A stretch of DNA of 12,310 bases, from positions 1-12,310 of the forward strand of contig QUTJ01031501.1 in the NCBI GenBank assembly GCA_003573635.1, in the 5' to 3' direction. Shown here one piece after another: positions 1 to 7,875 of the stretch. This stretch comes from Goniomonas avonlea. Lineage: Eukaryota > Cryptophyceae > Goniomonadida > Goniomonadaceae. The stretch's first letter is position 1. Each line of letters begins with the position of its first letter. The notes under the pieces were generated by a model that made no database searches, had not been told where the DNA came from, and was given only the letters and a program-made list of their open reading frames with translations. The translations under genes and the position numbers were made by a program.

Positions 1-402
1 GCGAATGATTAAATTGGCCTCTCATAAGCCTGCCCTTGTTTTGGGCAGGATCACTATTCCGCGCCGCGAAAACTTCGAAGGAGGGGTTTAATCCAGTCGA
101 CCAAGAAATGTTAATAACATTCCAGGAATTTACTGGAGAGCGCGAGCGAATGGTTACATAAGCCTGGCCTTGTTTTGGGCAGGGTCACTGTTCCGAGTTG
201 CGAGAACTTGAGAAGGGGTTATCGGACTGCAGCTACCGCCTTGTTGCACGATACAGGAAGGAGAGACAGGGAGGCAGAGAGCGACACAGAGACACAGAGC
301 CACAGAGGGAGACAGAGAGGCAGAGATTTAAGACACAGAGACAGAGAGACAGAGAGGTATTTCGAGAGAGACAGAGAGGAGAGACAGAGCGCGCGCGCGC
401 GC

Positions 403-448
<46 letters not shown>

Positions 449-498
449 TCCAGTCGCACTAAGAAATGTCGTTGTTCCAGGAATTTACTGGAGAGCGC
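1..498. repeat. Tandem 145-bp repeat, second copy split by GA-rich insert
   Basis: A unit starting at 1 (GCGAATGATT) begins again at 146 (GCGAATGGTT). Both copies share CATAAGCCTG, CTTGTTTTGGGCAGG, a TCACT-TTCC block, a GAGAACTT-like block and AAGGGGTT, and both end with CCAGGAATTTACTGGAGAGC (123-142 and 478-497). In the second copy the middle is interrupted by roughly 210 bp of purine-rich repeat, so the tail of the unit (GATCCAGTCG...AAGAAATGT) resumes at about 447. No reading frame in either copy looks like a gene. It could be a local duplication or part of a larger satellite or transposon terminal region extending left of the window. The repetition is seen directly; its origin is unknown. 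Confidence 0.8.
253..449. repeat. GA/GACA-rich microsatellite
   Basis: Degenerate GAGACAGA/GAGAGA sequence with CACAGAGA variants, a (CG)n stretch near 389-402 and a nearly pure (GA)n run at about 417-442. It lies inside the second copy of the 145-bp unit. Arg/Glu-repeat reading frames across it are a by-product of the repeat. Confidence 0.9.
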
Positions 499-611
499 TT
501 CCAAGGCGCTCTCAGGACAAGGTCAAATCAATTGCAGACCTAGCCTAGCTTCCATCAGACAAGACAAGTCACTCTTTAAGTCATTAGTGTCAGGGCGAGA
601 GCAGGGATCAT

Positions 612-662
612 GAACGTAATCTCGGTTGATTACAGGGAACGTAATCTCAAGTGGATTACAGG
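612..662. repeat. Two 25-26 bp tandem units, each an inverted repeat
   Basis: GAACGTAATCTC-n-GATTACAGG occurs at 612-636 and again at 637-662. Inside each unit GTAATC faces GATTAC across a loop of 6-7 nt (616-633 and 641-659), so each can form a short hairpin. GTAATC occurs once more at 755-760. The units lie about 115 bp beyond the stop codon of the minus-strand gene at 775. Role unknown: possible protein-binding sites or part of that gene's 3' region. Confidence 0.7.
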
Positions 663-774
663 GCAACCTCGAGGCTGTCTCCCCCGCCGATCCGGTCGAG
701 CTGCACTTTCAAAATATGTTGTAGTCATTGATTAGAAAACGGATAACGAACAATCGTAATCGAAGCAAGGCACT

Positions 775-2076
775 CTAGCACTTCCACGGCTTGATGCCTT
801 TCTCTGCTTTCTCATACTCAAGCTTGTTAGCGATCACATCCTCAATATACTTCAAGAACTCCAGCTTCTGCAGGCGGTGGGACGTATCCTTCCAGCACGC
901 ATCGAAACCTGGCAGTGAGAAGCTCTCGCTGTAATGGGATTTGCCGAGCTTGTTGACGCTCTGGCTCAACGAGCCAGCAAGTCGAGCAAAGTGCCCCTGC
1001 GAGTCTGGACGGCGTCGGACAACACCGTAGACACTCGCCCAATGTGGCTTTTCAGAGGCTCTCTGCGCCTTGAACTCGGCCGTCGATACACGAGCGGCGG
1101 GCTTAACGGGCCGGGGACCGTTCACGGAAGGCCGCCGGATCTCTCGGATATTGTCAATGTAGGGCTTCAGGTGTGCCTCGGGTTCGCTTGCCATGATGAG
1201 GCGCAGGGGCCGCTGGAACTCCCGGTGCATCGGGAGTATCGTGGGAGGGGCACGGTCGCGAATCACCATCGGCTCGAGATACCGAGACTTGCGCTGGCGC
1301 CGTCGCCCGCATTCGCATTCACTCGCGCTGTCTTCCCGTTGGCTGTGGGTGTCGCATTGAACGCTTCGATGCTCTCGGCTCCGAACATCCCGAACGGACC
1401 GCAAGGGTGCGAGCAGGGGATCGGAATCAAAAGGCACACGGGACGGATTTCGCTGTGTCTGTGCTCCTGACGACTCTCGCACCGTCTGGGGCCGGTGTGC
1501 CCCTGAGGCCTCGCGCACCGTCTGGGGCCGGTGTGCCCCTGAGGCCTCGCGCACCGTCTGAGGACGAAAACTGAGTGGCTGGGAGAAAGCAAGGCGATCG
1601 GATGCTTCATGTTCCTCGATTTTCGGACGAGCACTTGAAGCGGCAGTAACGGCTCTGGCCTCAGTAGAACTTGTGCGCGCAGTCTTTGGAGGTGAAGGAG
1701 GAAACGCTGGTCGTTCCAACAACGTGAGCCTGAGCGGGGCCACGGGTGGGCGAGGGGCGAGCTTCGCCAACTTTTGACGCGGCGAGGCAGCCGCAACAGC
1801 CTGGGCCGCAGACACCGTACTGGGCCGATGCTCGGGCAAACCAATAGGAATGCACTCAGGTCCAGTCTGGGGTGGACGGGCGGTTCGTGAGGTGGTCTGT
1901 GCCCGTCCTTCCTGATTCCTGGGGGTTGTTGGAGCCATCAACGGTGTGGGTGCCCCTGAGAGAACAGCGTGTGAAGGACTGGGCAAGCTGGGTTTGTGAT
2001 CCTTTCGTGGACTCGCGGGGGCCTCTGTGAAATGCATCTGAGCGATGCGCTCCTTCAGAGCCGCCAACAGGGCCAT
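775..2076 (-). CDS. Unrecognised Pro/Ser/Arg-rich protein with 12-residue tandem repeats
   Basis: A single uninterrupted frame of 433 codons on the minus strand, ending in TAG at 775-777. The frame is open further upstream to 2184 and beyond, but the first in-frame ATG is at 2076 (MALLAALKERIAQMHF), with an upstream in-frame TAA near 2205, so I start there. I do not recognise the protein. Residues 1-16 could form a short amphipathic helix. The bulk is basic and low-complexity (Pro, Ser, Ala, Arg), probably disordered. Near residues 172-200 a 12-residue unit, RPQTVREASGAH, is tandemly repeated two to three times. The C-terminal 110 residues are more ordered-looking and end in a charged helix (LQKLEFLKYIEDVIANKLEY) and KPWKC. 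The head-to-head partner is the RPUSD1-like gene. The frame is convincing because of its length and its unusual but consistent composition; further short introns cannot be excluded. Confidence 0.65.
   Translation of the reverse strand: MALLAALKERIAQMHFTEAPASPRKDHKPSLPSPSHAVLSGAPTPLMAPTTPRNQEGRAQTTSRTARPPQTGPECIPIGLPEHRPSTVSAAQAVAAASPRQKLAKLAPRPPVAPLRLTLLERPAFPPSPPKTARTSSTEARAVTAASSARPKIEEHEASDRLAFSQPLSFRPQTVREASGAHRPQTVREASGAHRPQTVRESSGAQTQRNPSRVPFDSDPLLAPLRSVRDVRSREHRSVQCDTHSQREDSASECECGRRRQRKSRYLEPMVIRDRAPPTILPMHREFQRPLRLIMASEPEAHLKPYIDNIREIRRPSVNGPRPVKPAARVSTAEFKAQRASEKPHWASVYGVVRRRPDSQGHFARLAGSLSQSVNKLGKSHYSESFSLPGFDACWKDTSHRLQKLEFLKYIEDVIANKLEYEKAEKGIKPWKC
1479..1560 (-). repeat. 36-bp in-frame tandem repeat
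   Basis: GCACCGTCTGGGGCCGGTGT begins at 1479, the 36-bp unit repeats exactly from 1515, and a third partial unit starts at 1551 before diverging. A more diverged copy lies just before 1479. The unit length is a multiple of three, so copy-number change keeps the frame of the minus-strand protein and varies the number of RPQTVREASGAH units. Confidence 0.9.
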
Positions 2077-2404
2077 TGCCGCGGCTCTTCTTGCGAGTTG
2101 CAACGGGGTTGAAACGTGCCTAACGACCGTCTGTCTGGACGATACTGGTTTCGGAAAACCGGATAGATTGACCAATACTTTCAAATATATTCTGTTAATA
2201 CATTATTGTGCTAATCGCGGTGACCAAAGCATTACGCCAAGCATTACGATTTTTTTGAAAAGTAGGCACACTTTTCAAAGTTTTTTTTGGTTCTCACGCC
2301 CAACTGCCCAGCTCGTGGCCCGTGGGAGGACGGCCAAAGCACTGCTGTCAAGTTTTTTTTCACCCTTGCGAAGGTGTGTCAAGGTCAAGGTCCCAACTCA
2401 GGGG
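2077..2404. promoter_or_regulatory. Bidirectional promoter region between divergent genes
   Basis: 328 bp separate the ATG codons of the minus-strand unknown gene (2076) and the RPUSD1-like gene (2405). The stretch 2165-2300 is clearly AT-richer than its surroundings. It holds a direct repeat AAGCATTACG (2227-2236 and 2239-2248), a perfect 10-bp inverted repeat TTTGAAAAGT/ACTTTTCAAA (2254-2263 and 2270-2279) flanked by T tracts, and two further T tracts (2281-2288, 2353-2360). A TCAAGGTCAAGGTC direct repeat lies at about 2379-2392. I see no clear TATA box. Confidence 0.55.
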
Positions 2405-3380
2405 ATGGCAGCCTGGAACTCAGGTTCGGAGCCAATCACCGAACCATCATGCTTGGAGGACTGTCCGCCATGTGAAGTGCTTGGCAGAGACAACAGATTT
2501 CTTGCCATCAATAAGCCGTATGATATCCGGCTCGACGGTGACTTCCCTGTTACTCTCAGGAAGCTCGTGCTGCGAGATTGTGGCGTGGAGAAGATCTGGT
2601 TTCCTCATCAGCTGGATTATGCAACAACGGGGGTGATCTGTCTGGGCTTGAACAAAAAGGCGACTGCGTACGTTTATTTGCCCCTTCTGACTGTTGATGA
2701 CTGTTTCCAGTGCCGCGGGCAAGGTGTTTGCGTCGCGCGAGACTCGCAAATTGTACCTCGCCCTGGTCTACGGGCATTTGCCGGCGGGGGAGCATGTGAT
2801 TGACGCGCCTATTGCCAGCTACGCAGGCCAGGTCACGAAACAGGTGCGGATTTGGTCTTCAAGAATGCTTTTGACCCCGCACAGGTTTCAGGAAATGACC
2901 ACGACGTCCCCACTGACTTTCGGATGGTGATCGGCGATGAGACTAACGAGGGACGTTCTGCTCTTACCCATGCGACGGCGTTAGAATGGGGCACCTGGCG
3001 GGGACAGCCCGCATCCAAGGTGCGATACAATGTTCGAACAATTTCGTCCTGAATTATGTCTAGGTTCTTCTGACACCATCTACTGGGCGGAGGCACCAGT
3101 TGCGGCTACACTGTGTTCATTTGGGATACCCCATTGTTGGTGATGCTACGTACTCAGGAGACACTGAGAGCTTTCGAATGATGCTACATGCATGGTGAGT
3201 CTGTGCATGCGGGAACTGTCCCCTGTGAACAACTTAATTTGCAGGAGGCTCACCTTGCCACTGGAACCTCCAGCCATGTGGGAGGCTCCAGACCCTTTTG
3301 TGGGCCTGCTACAAGACACCTGCCCTCCACAACCCTCAGACGCAGCGCTAATTGAACCAATACCCGGACCTCCTGGGTAG
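2405..3380 (+). CDS. RPUSD1: RPUSD1-like RNA pseudouridine synthase (RluA family)
   Basis: Isomerises uridine to pseudouridine in RNA; the RNA target of this subfamily is not well known. Exons read as 2405-2667, 2711-2843, 2885-3019, 3064-3194 and 3245-3380 (introns 43, 41, 44 and 50 nt), giving 265 residues against 312 in human RPUSD1. N-terminal [17 protein letters not shown] is the family start. The catalytic motif is HQLDYATTG with Asp71 (HxLDxxTSG in the family). Then come [51 protein letters not shown] and PDPF, all in RPUSD1 order, so the catalytic domain is complete. The second intron is the least certain: GTGCGG at 2844 to CCGCACAG at 2884 is the choice that keeps frame and has normal size. 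The start at 2405 fits family length, but the frame stays open upstream to another ATG at 2045. Confidence 0.9.
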
Positions 3381-3780
3381 ACTCACATATGCCGCACTGT
3401 CACAATCGCACTCGCTGCTTTCCTTTAAAAAGGGCGGGAGCGTGGTGTGTGTGTAATCTTACTTGGATTTAACGAGTCCAACCAGGTATCGAGGGTATCA
3501 GTCATTCACCAACAAGTGGACCGACTTGTCGCTGGCTCGTCCTCAGACAGTCAATTCTAAGCAATGTATCTACGAATCCATCCTATTCAACCCTCAGGAA
3601 TCCATTAACATTGCCAGTCAGGAAGAATTGATTTATTGTCAAAAGGGGATCTATTGAATCACAAAGGAATCCAGATATTTCTGGATAAAGTCTGACCGGT
3701 GCTCGGTTCATCTGGCTAGAAAACACTGGTCCATGTGTCAGATCGGGCGTGAATGGTTTCTGAATCCCCCCCCCCTCTGA

Positions 3781-3871
<91 letters not shown>

Positions 3872-4200
3872 AATGCTCCAAGTGTATTTACCAAGGTCTG
3901 CTCCCGGGGGATTACGGCGCTGCGAATAATCGAACATGTTTGAGAGCAGACAAGCAAGGAACAATTTTCATTAATATTAGACGAGGACGTCTCAACGGTC
4001 GCGCCACCCTTGGTCCAGTGCGGAGTTGCGGGGCACGTCCGTTGAAGACACCTCGCAAAGTTTCTCCAAAGAATACACGCGCACGAAACGCTTATAGTCA
4101 ACTTTCACCGCTCGCTACAACATAAGCTCAGTTCAAGAGTGCTTGGCAGTGCACATTACAATCAAGTTCAACGAACCGTTGAAAACCAGTGGCCCATCTG
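3381..4200. other. Gene-free interval between convergent 3' ends
   Basis: About 820 bp lie between the stop of the RPUSD1-like gene and the stop of the minus-strand membrane protein. I see no frame with family resemblance or good splice structure. It contains an interrupted palindrome TCCAGATATTTCTGGA (3670-3685), the compound microsatellite at 3766-3871, and otherwise unique sequence. The short frames here begin at non-ATG codons or consist mainly of Arg-Glu repeats from the microsatellite. The 3' UTRs of both neighbours must lie at the edges. Confidence 0.6.
3766..3871. repeat. Compound C10 / (CT)n / (GT)n microsatellite
   Basis: Ten C bases (3766-3775), then a CT tract with one CTGTCT interruption running to about 3858, then GTGTGTGTGTGTG to about 3871. 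It lies in the convergent 3' interval and is absent from both coding regions. Confidence 0.95.
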
Positions 4201-5135
4201 TCAGCGCCGTGTTAAAACTGCAACTAATGACAGGCGAAACAAATTGGAGACAGGCTCTGTCTGAAAACGGAGGCGCACCAGGGTCCCGCGAATTTTACAT
4301 GCCCAAAGCACTAGGATAATGTCCATGACCAAGCTAAAAAGCTCAGCCAAAGAGCGAATCCAGAGGACACCAACTACAGAGAGGTGAGAACATGTCCAAA
4401 AAAAGGGACGCGTTGTGAACTTACCAAAAAACATCACCAGACCAAAGCTGATGTAGATTGTCAACAAGCGAATCGATGATCGGCGCACAGCGTACCCTGA
4501 AAACAAGTCAAGCAAGAGCGCTGAGGGATTTGTACCTTACCACCAAGAAGTTTGATGGTTATTGAAAGTGCAAAAGTTACGTAGGATAGTGTTGCAGCCG
4601 AGGTGTTCTCGAGCGAGATGCGATTATCCAAAGAAGTGTTCGAGACTGCGCCCTCAACCAAGAAATATGTGGCCACTACAATATCCAATGCCAGTAATAT
4701 GTAAAAGGTACGGCAGTTGCGTGCCCCTTCTTCTGTGACGGCTGCTCCTGCCAAAAATATTCAGCAAGAACACGTTGGCTCACACAGAGATACCCGTCGC
4801 AGGGTCGCTCCAGACAACAAAGGGTCCCGATTGTGGACCAGATTCTGTAAACGGCAGTCAGTCAATCGCACAAGTAAAACACAACTGTACCCTCATCTGC
4901 CTCCCGATCATTCACAGAAGGACGTAACCCAATCACTCCAAGTGACCACTGTGGAGTGAGTGAATGCGAAGCCCAATGCAAAAGGGTGACACCGTACTTT
5001 GCCATCGGGAAACATAAGCTGTGACGGAACCTCCTTCTTTTGCTTCTCAGCCGCTTCAGCGGACCGTGTCCGATGTCGTTGTGGAATCCCACTGTTGAAG
5101 TAGAACTCCATCTTTTCGGACTTCACTTGTCTCAT
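4201..5135 (-). CDS. Unrecognised four-helix membrane protein
   Basis: Six exons on the minus strand: 5135-4998, 4948-4891, 4844-4794, 4747-4541, 4496-4425 and 4373-4201. The introns (49, 46, 46, 44 and 51 nt) have GTACGG, GTACAG, GTATCT, GTAAGG and GTAAGT donors. All phases agree and the product has 232 residues. The N-terminal 82 residues are hydrophilic (an Arg/Lys/Glu stretch near 20-36), so probably face the cytosol. Four hydrophobic segments follow at about 97-117, 133-151, 161-181 and 184-202, then a basic tail ending LTRR. Two Asn-x-Ser/Thr sites (SNTS, ENTS) lie in the first loop. I cannot place it in a family. ATG at 5135 is the first plausible start; ATG at 5111 (MEFYFNSG) is an alternative. 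The last three exons are firmer than exons 2-3, which have no recognisable motif to confirm them. Confidence 0.6.
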
Positions 5136-5233
5136 GTATGTGGAGGAGGTGTCAAACGGCGAACGAGTTCGCGAACCAAAAAAAATGACAACGCACTTGG
5201 CGCGGGAAATCGGAATTTCAGAAAAACGGCGCA
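5136..5233. promoter_or_regulatory. 98-bp bidirectional promoter with E2F-like site
   Basis: Only 98 bp separate the start codons of the membrane protein (minus) and the SANT-PHD gene (plus). It contains a perfect palindrome TTCGCGAA (5168-5175), an A8 tract just after it, and TTGGCGCGGGAAA at 5197-5209. The GCGGGAAA half of the last is an exact match to the E2F/DP consensus TTTSSCGC on the opposite strand. GAAAT/ATTTC (5206-5219) forms a small inverted repeat over it. Regulation by E2F is inference. Confidence 0.5.
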
Positions 5234-7875
5234 ATGGCCAACCCCGGCAACAAGTTCGTGCGCTCCACGGACTCCAAGTCTCTCTGGAATTACACGACAT
5301 CTCCCGGGTTTGATCATGAGGAAGCAGAAGTTCTTCGTTTGGCTCTGATGAAGTGGGGGTTTGGCTCCTGGAGCACGATTTTCAAGGAGGGGGTCCTTCC
5401 TGGCAAGACCTTTAACCAGTTGAATAACCAAGCACAGCGCATGGTTGGGCAACAATCCGTTGCAGGTGACATCGTTTGGAAAGGAAATTGGGCACTGACA
5501 CAGGCCCCCAGAGTTTATGGGCCTGAAATTGGATTGCCGTGATGTTCTGGAGAAGAACCTTCTGATTCAGGGCAAGAGGAAGAATGGAGGGTGCTTGATC
5601 AATGACGGGGGTAAGGTTCAACATTTTGGCGGACCATGATATTGACACGATGTGTCTGGCGCAGCTAACCCCACGAGAGAGACTGTGCGACTGAAGCTCC
5701 AGGAGAACAAAGAGAAGTACGTGCCAGCTCCCTTTTTTTCATTCTCACAGTCAACAGGTTTGAGCTGTCTCAAGAGGAAATTGACAAGCGTTGTAAAAAC
5801 GAAGATTTGTACAAACTTAAGTTGCGGGAGGATAAGAATCAGGAAAGTAAGCAATTTGGCGAAGGTGTGTCGCTCATATCGATGCTCCTGGTAATGAAAC
5901 TGAGAGTGAAACCAGAGCTCCAACGGTCGCCATCCAAAATGACTCGGGAAGAGAAGATCGAGGTCTTCAAGAAGTTGCGGGAAAAATGGAATGCGTTCAA
6001 CTCCAGGCTGGCTGAGGTCCAGGTTAAACCCAAGAAGGTGTGTGCTTTGCCCAAAATCATATTCGAAGCCAACGTGCCTCCCCGCAGACCGATGCACCGG
6101 TCAAAGACAAATCATCTCGCAAGCGCTCTGCGCCGTCGAAAAATTCGCCGCACAATGTCACTTCCTTAAGCAAAATTTATCGTGACGTGCGCTTCCTCGC
6201 TCTCGTTTTTGTGCTGCCATTCACCCCCACGCAGGCGCCTGACGCACCTGAAGAAGGCGACGACGTGATTCGTTGTATTTGTGGTGCGACCGAAGAAGAT
6301 GGTGAGGATATGGTGCAGTGTGATCACTGTCAGGTGCGCAAAGCCGATTGGTTGGTCACACTTTTTTTAACGTCCCGTCACAGGTGTGGATGCACTTGAC
6401 ATGCCTTAATCTCACCGAGGAGGATGTCCATGACAAGTTCTACTGCCGCTTCTGTGAACCCATCATAACGGTTGCGGTGCGTCAATCCTACATGCTTGCT
6501 ACAATGGCGTCTCTAGATCTCAGCATCTCTCACAGCTATTACTGCTGCCTTTTAAGTTCAAGTTGCTTTTCACAGACTCACTTCTCTTCGATCAGCGACC
6601 AAAGGAAAGTGACGCTGAACTGGCCATGCGCCTACAGATGGAGATTGACGCGGGCGGCGACTCCGATGATGACTTCCGCAAGGTGTGCTTGAGTTTGTCT
6701 GGTAGCGGTTTGTGCTGGAAACACCTTGGAGCTCTCGCTCGTTCCTCCCTTAATCGCGCGACATACCGTCTCAGCCGCAACAAGAGGAAACCTCACACCC
6801 GCACACCCTCCCGCAGTCACTAGAGCTTGCACGTCTCTCACTCACACTCCGACATCCACGCACGCAAGCTCGCAAACACGGTTAACGCACACTCGATCAG
6901 GCAGTCGTGGAACGGGACACACGACCCACGCGCGCCATACACCCAACACGCTCACCAATCACGCAGCCACACCGTGCGTCGAAGAAAAAACGCCACTCAG
7001 CGACGGCACGCGGCTCCGTTCACGCTTAGTTATTTCATACTGTACGCTGAGAACACTAATGGACCGGGCTCGGTCAGTGTACGATGTGAAGTCCCAACCG
7101 GAATGCACCAAGCTGCATTCGGCAGACTCTCTCGGGAAACCTGCCGGCTGGAAACACTAGGCCTTCTCGAGCGAGAAGATCCCAAGCCCACAGGTTGGCG
7201 CAGTACGACGGTGGGCGCGCAACGAGGGAGCGCGGTGCCCTTACGCAGCCGTCGGGATCTGGTAGTGGGTGGGGGGGGGCGGGCGGCGCCTGACTCGTCA
7301 GATATGGGGTCAGGTCTCGCACTGGGAAAATAAACTGGCGCAGAAGCTCCGCCACACACACACACGGGCGTATGGCATGCCACTGGCAAACAGTTTGCAC
7401 CTCTTTCAAGAACATTTTGTGGTTTATAACTCGGACACCGTGACATTCTCTTTGATGCGTGCTTCTTTCTCTCACTCCCTCCCTCCCTCCCTCTCTCACT
7501 CTCCCTCCCTCTCTCCTCTCTCTAAGAGCGGTGTGTGTGTGTGTGTGGGGGGGGTGAGGCAGAAAGAGAGAGACAGAGAGAGAGCGAGAGAGAGTGAGAG
7601 TGAGAGAGAGAGAGAGAAGAGAGAACGAGAGAGGGAGGGAGAGAGAAAAGGTGGGGTGTCTGTGCCCGTGTCTGTCCTACTCTGAGAGAGACCTCGTATG
7701 GTCATGTTTCTGTTTTGACCAGGTGCAGATTGTGGACCGGTCGGGTCACAAAGAGCCTTTATTCACGTTAAATCGCTCGCCCACCGAATCCAAGAAAATC
7801 TTATCGCAGGAGCGTCCAAATAGGAAAGTTGTGGGGATCAAGAAGAGACTCGCCACGCTCAGCGGTACAGCTTGA
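5234..7875 (+). CDS. SANT/Myb-like plus PHD-finger chromatin protein
   Basis: Probable nuclear chromatin reader. Exons: 5234-5465, 5512-5610, 5665-5716, 5758-5864, 5916-6037, 6088-6186, 6235-6333, 6384-6476, 6596-6682 and 7723-7875; phases agree, 380 residues. The SANT/Myb-like domain (about 15-77) has SLWNYTTSPGFDHEEAEVL, KWGFGSWSTI and LPGKTFNQLNNQAQRMVGQQ. A conserved extension follows: FMGLKLDC, KRKNGCLIN, NPTRE, ENKEKFELSQEEID. A charged helix lies near 178-200. The PHD finger (250-294) has all C4HC3 zinc ligands: Cys251, 253, 266, 269, His274, Cys277, 291 and 294, with Trp272 where many histone H3 tail readers keep an aromatic. The tail is acidic, then basic. Intron lengths are 41-54 nt except 119 (before 6596) and 1040 (before 7723). 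The acceptor at 6595 and the attachment of the last exon are the weak points; without splicing at 6683 the frame stops at 6823. Confidence 0.85.
6683..7722 (+). other. Unusually long intron (about 1.04 kb) of the SANT-PHD gene
   Basis: The donor AAG/GTGTGCTTG at 6683 and acceptor TGTTTTGACCAG at 7722 join two phase-0 exons. The interior holds CA-rich degenerate sequence (about 6790-6980), unique sequence (about 7020-7260), G runs (7270-7278 and 7547-7554), an AATAAA at 7329-7334, a (GT)n run and the opposed CT and GA tracts at 7462-7650. I see no transposon protein in it. The intron assignment is inferred: the last exon could belong to a different transcript, with the main one ending at the readthrough stop (6823) and the AATAAA. 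Confidence 0.55.
7462..7650. repeat. Opposed pyrimidine and purine tracts around a (GT)n/G8 spacer
   Basis: A pure or nearly pure CT/CCCT tract (7462-7523) is followed after about 32 bp, which include (GT)8 and eight G bases, by a GA-rich tract (7556-7650). The two are imperfect inverted repeats of each other, so the transcript could fold into a long hairpin and the DNA could form triplex or cruciform structures. Confidence 0.85.

Noticed and set aside
175-548. Two plus-strand Arg/Glu-rich frames
   Set aside because: Produced by the GA/GACA microsatellite; no start context or conserved segment.
934-1470. 178-codon plus-strand frame
   Set aside because: Lies wholly antisense to the longer minus-strand frame, has no recognisable motif and looks like a compositional shadow.
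2844-2863. A 20-nt intron in the RPUSD1-like gene
   Set aside because: It would preserve frame, but a 41-nt intron from the same donor to 2884 also does, has a better acceptor and fits the intron size of the neighbours.
3583-4101. 172-codon minus-strand frame with (RE)n
   Set aside because: Begins at TTG, and its centre is the translated CT microsatellite; flanks show no family resemblance.
4748-4783. 36-nt intron with GTGAGC donor in the membrane-protein gene
   Set aside because: The donor ten bases earlier (GTATCT, 46 nt) is the one that keeps phase with the transmembrane exon.
7269-7685. 138-codon plus-strand frame over the CT/GT/GA tracts
   Set aside because: Low-complexity translation inside the presumed long intron.
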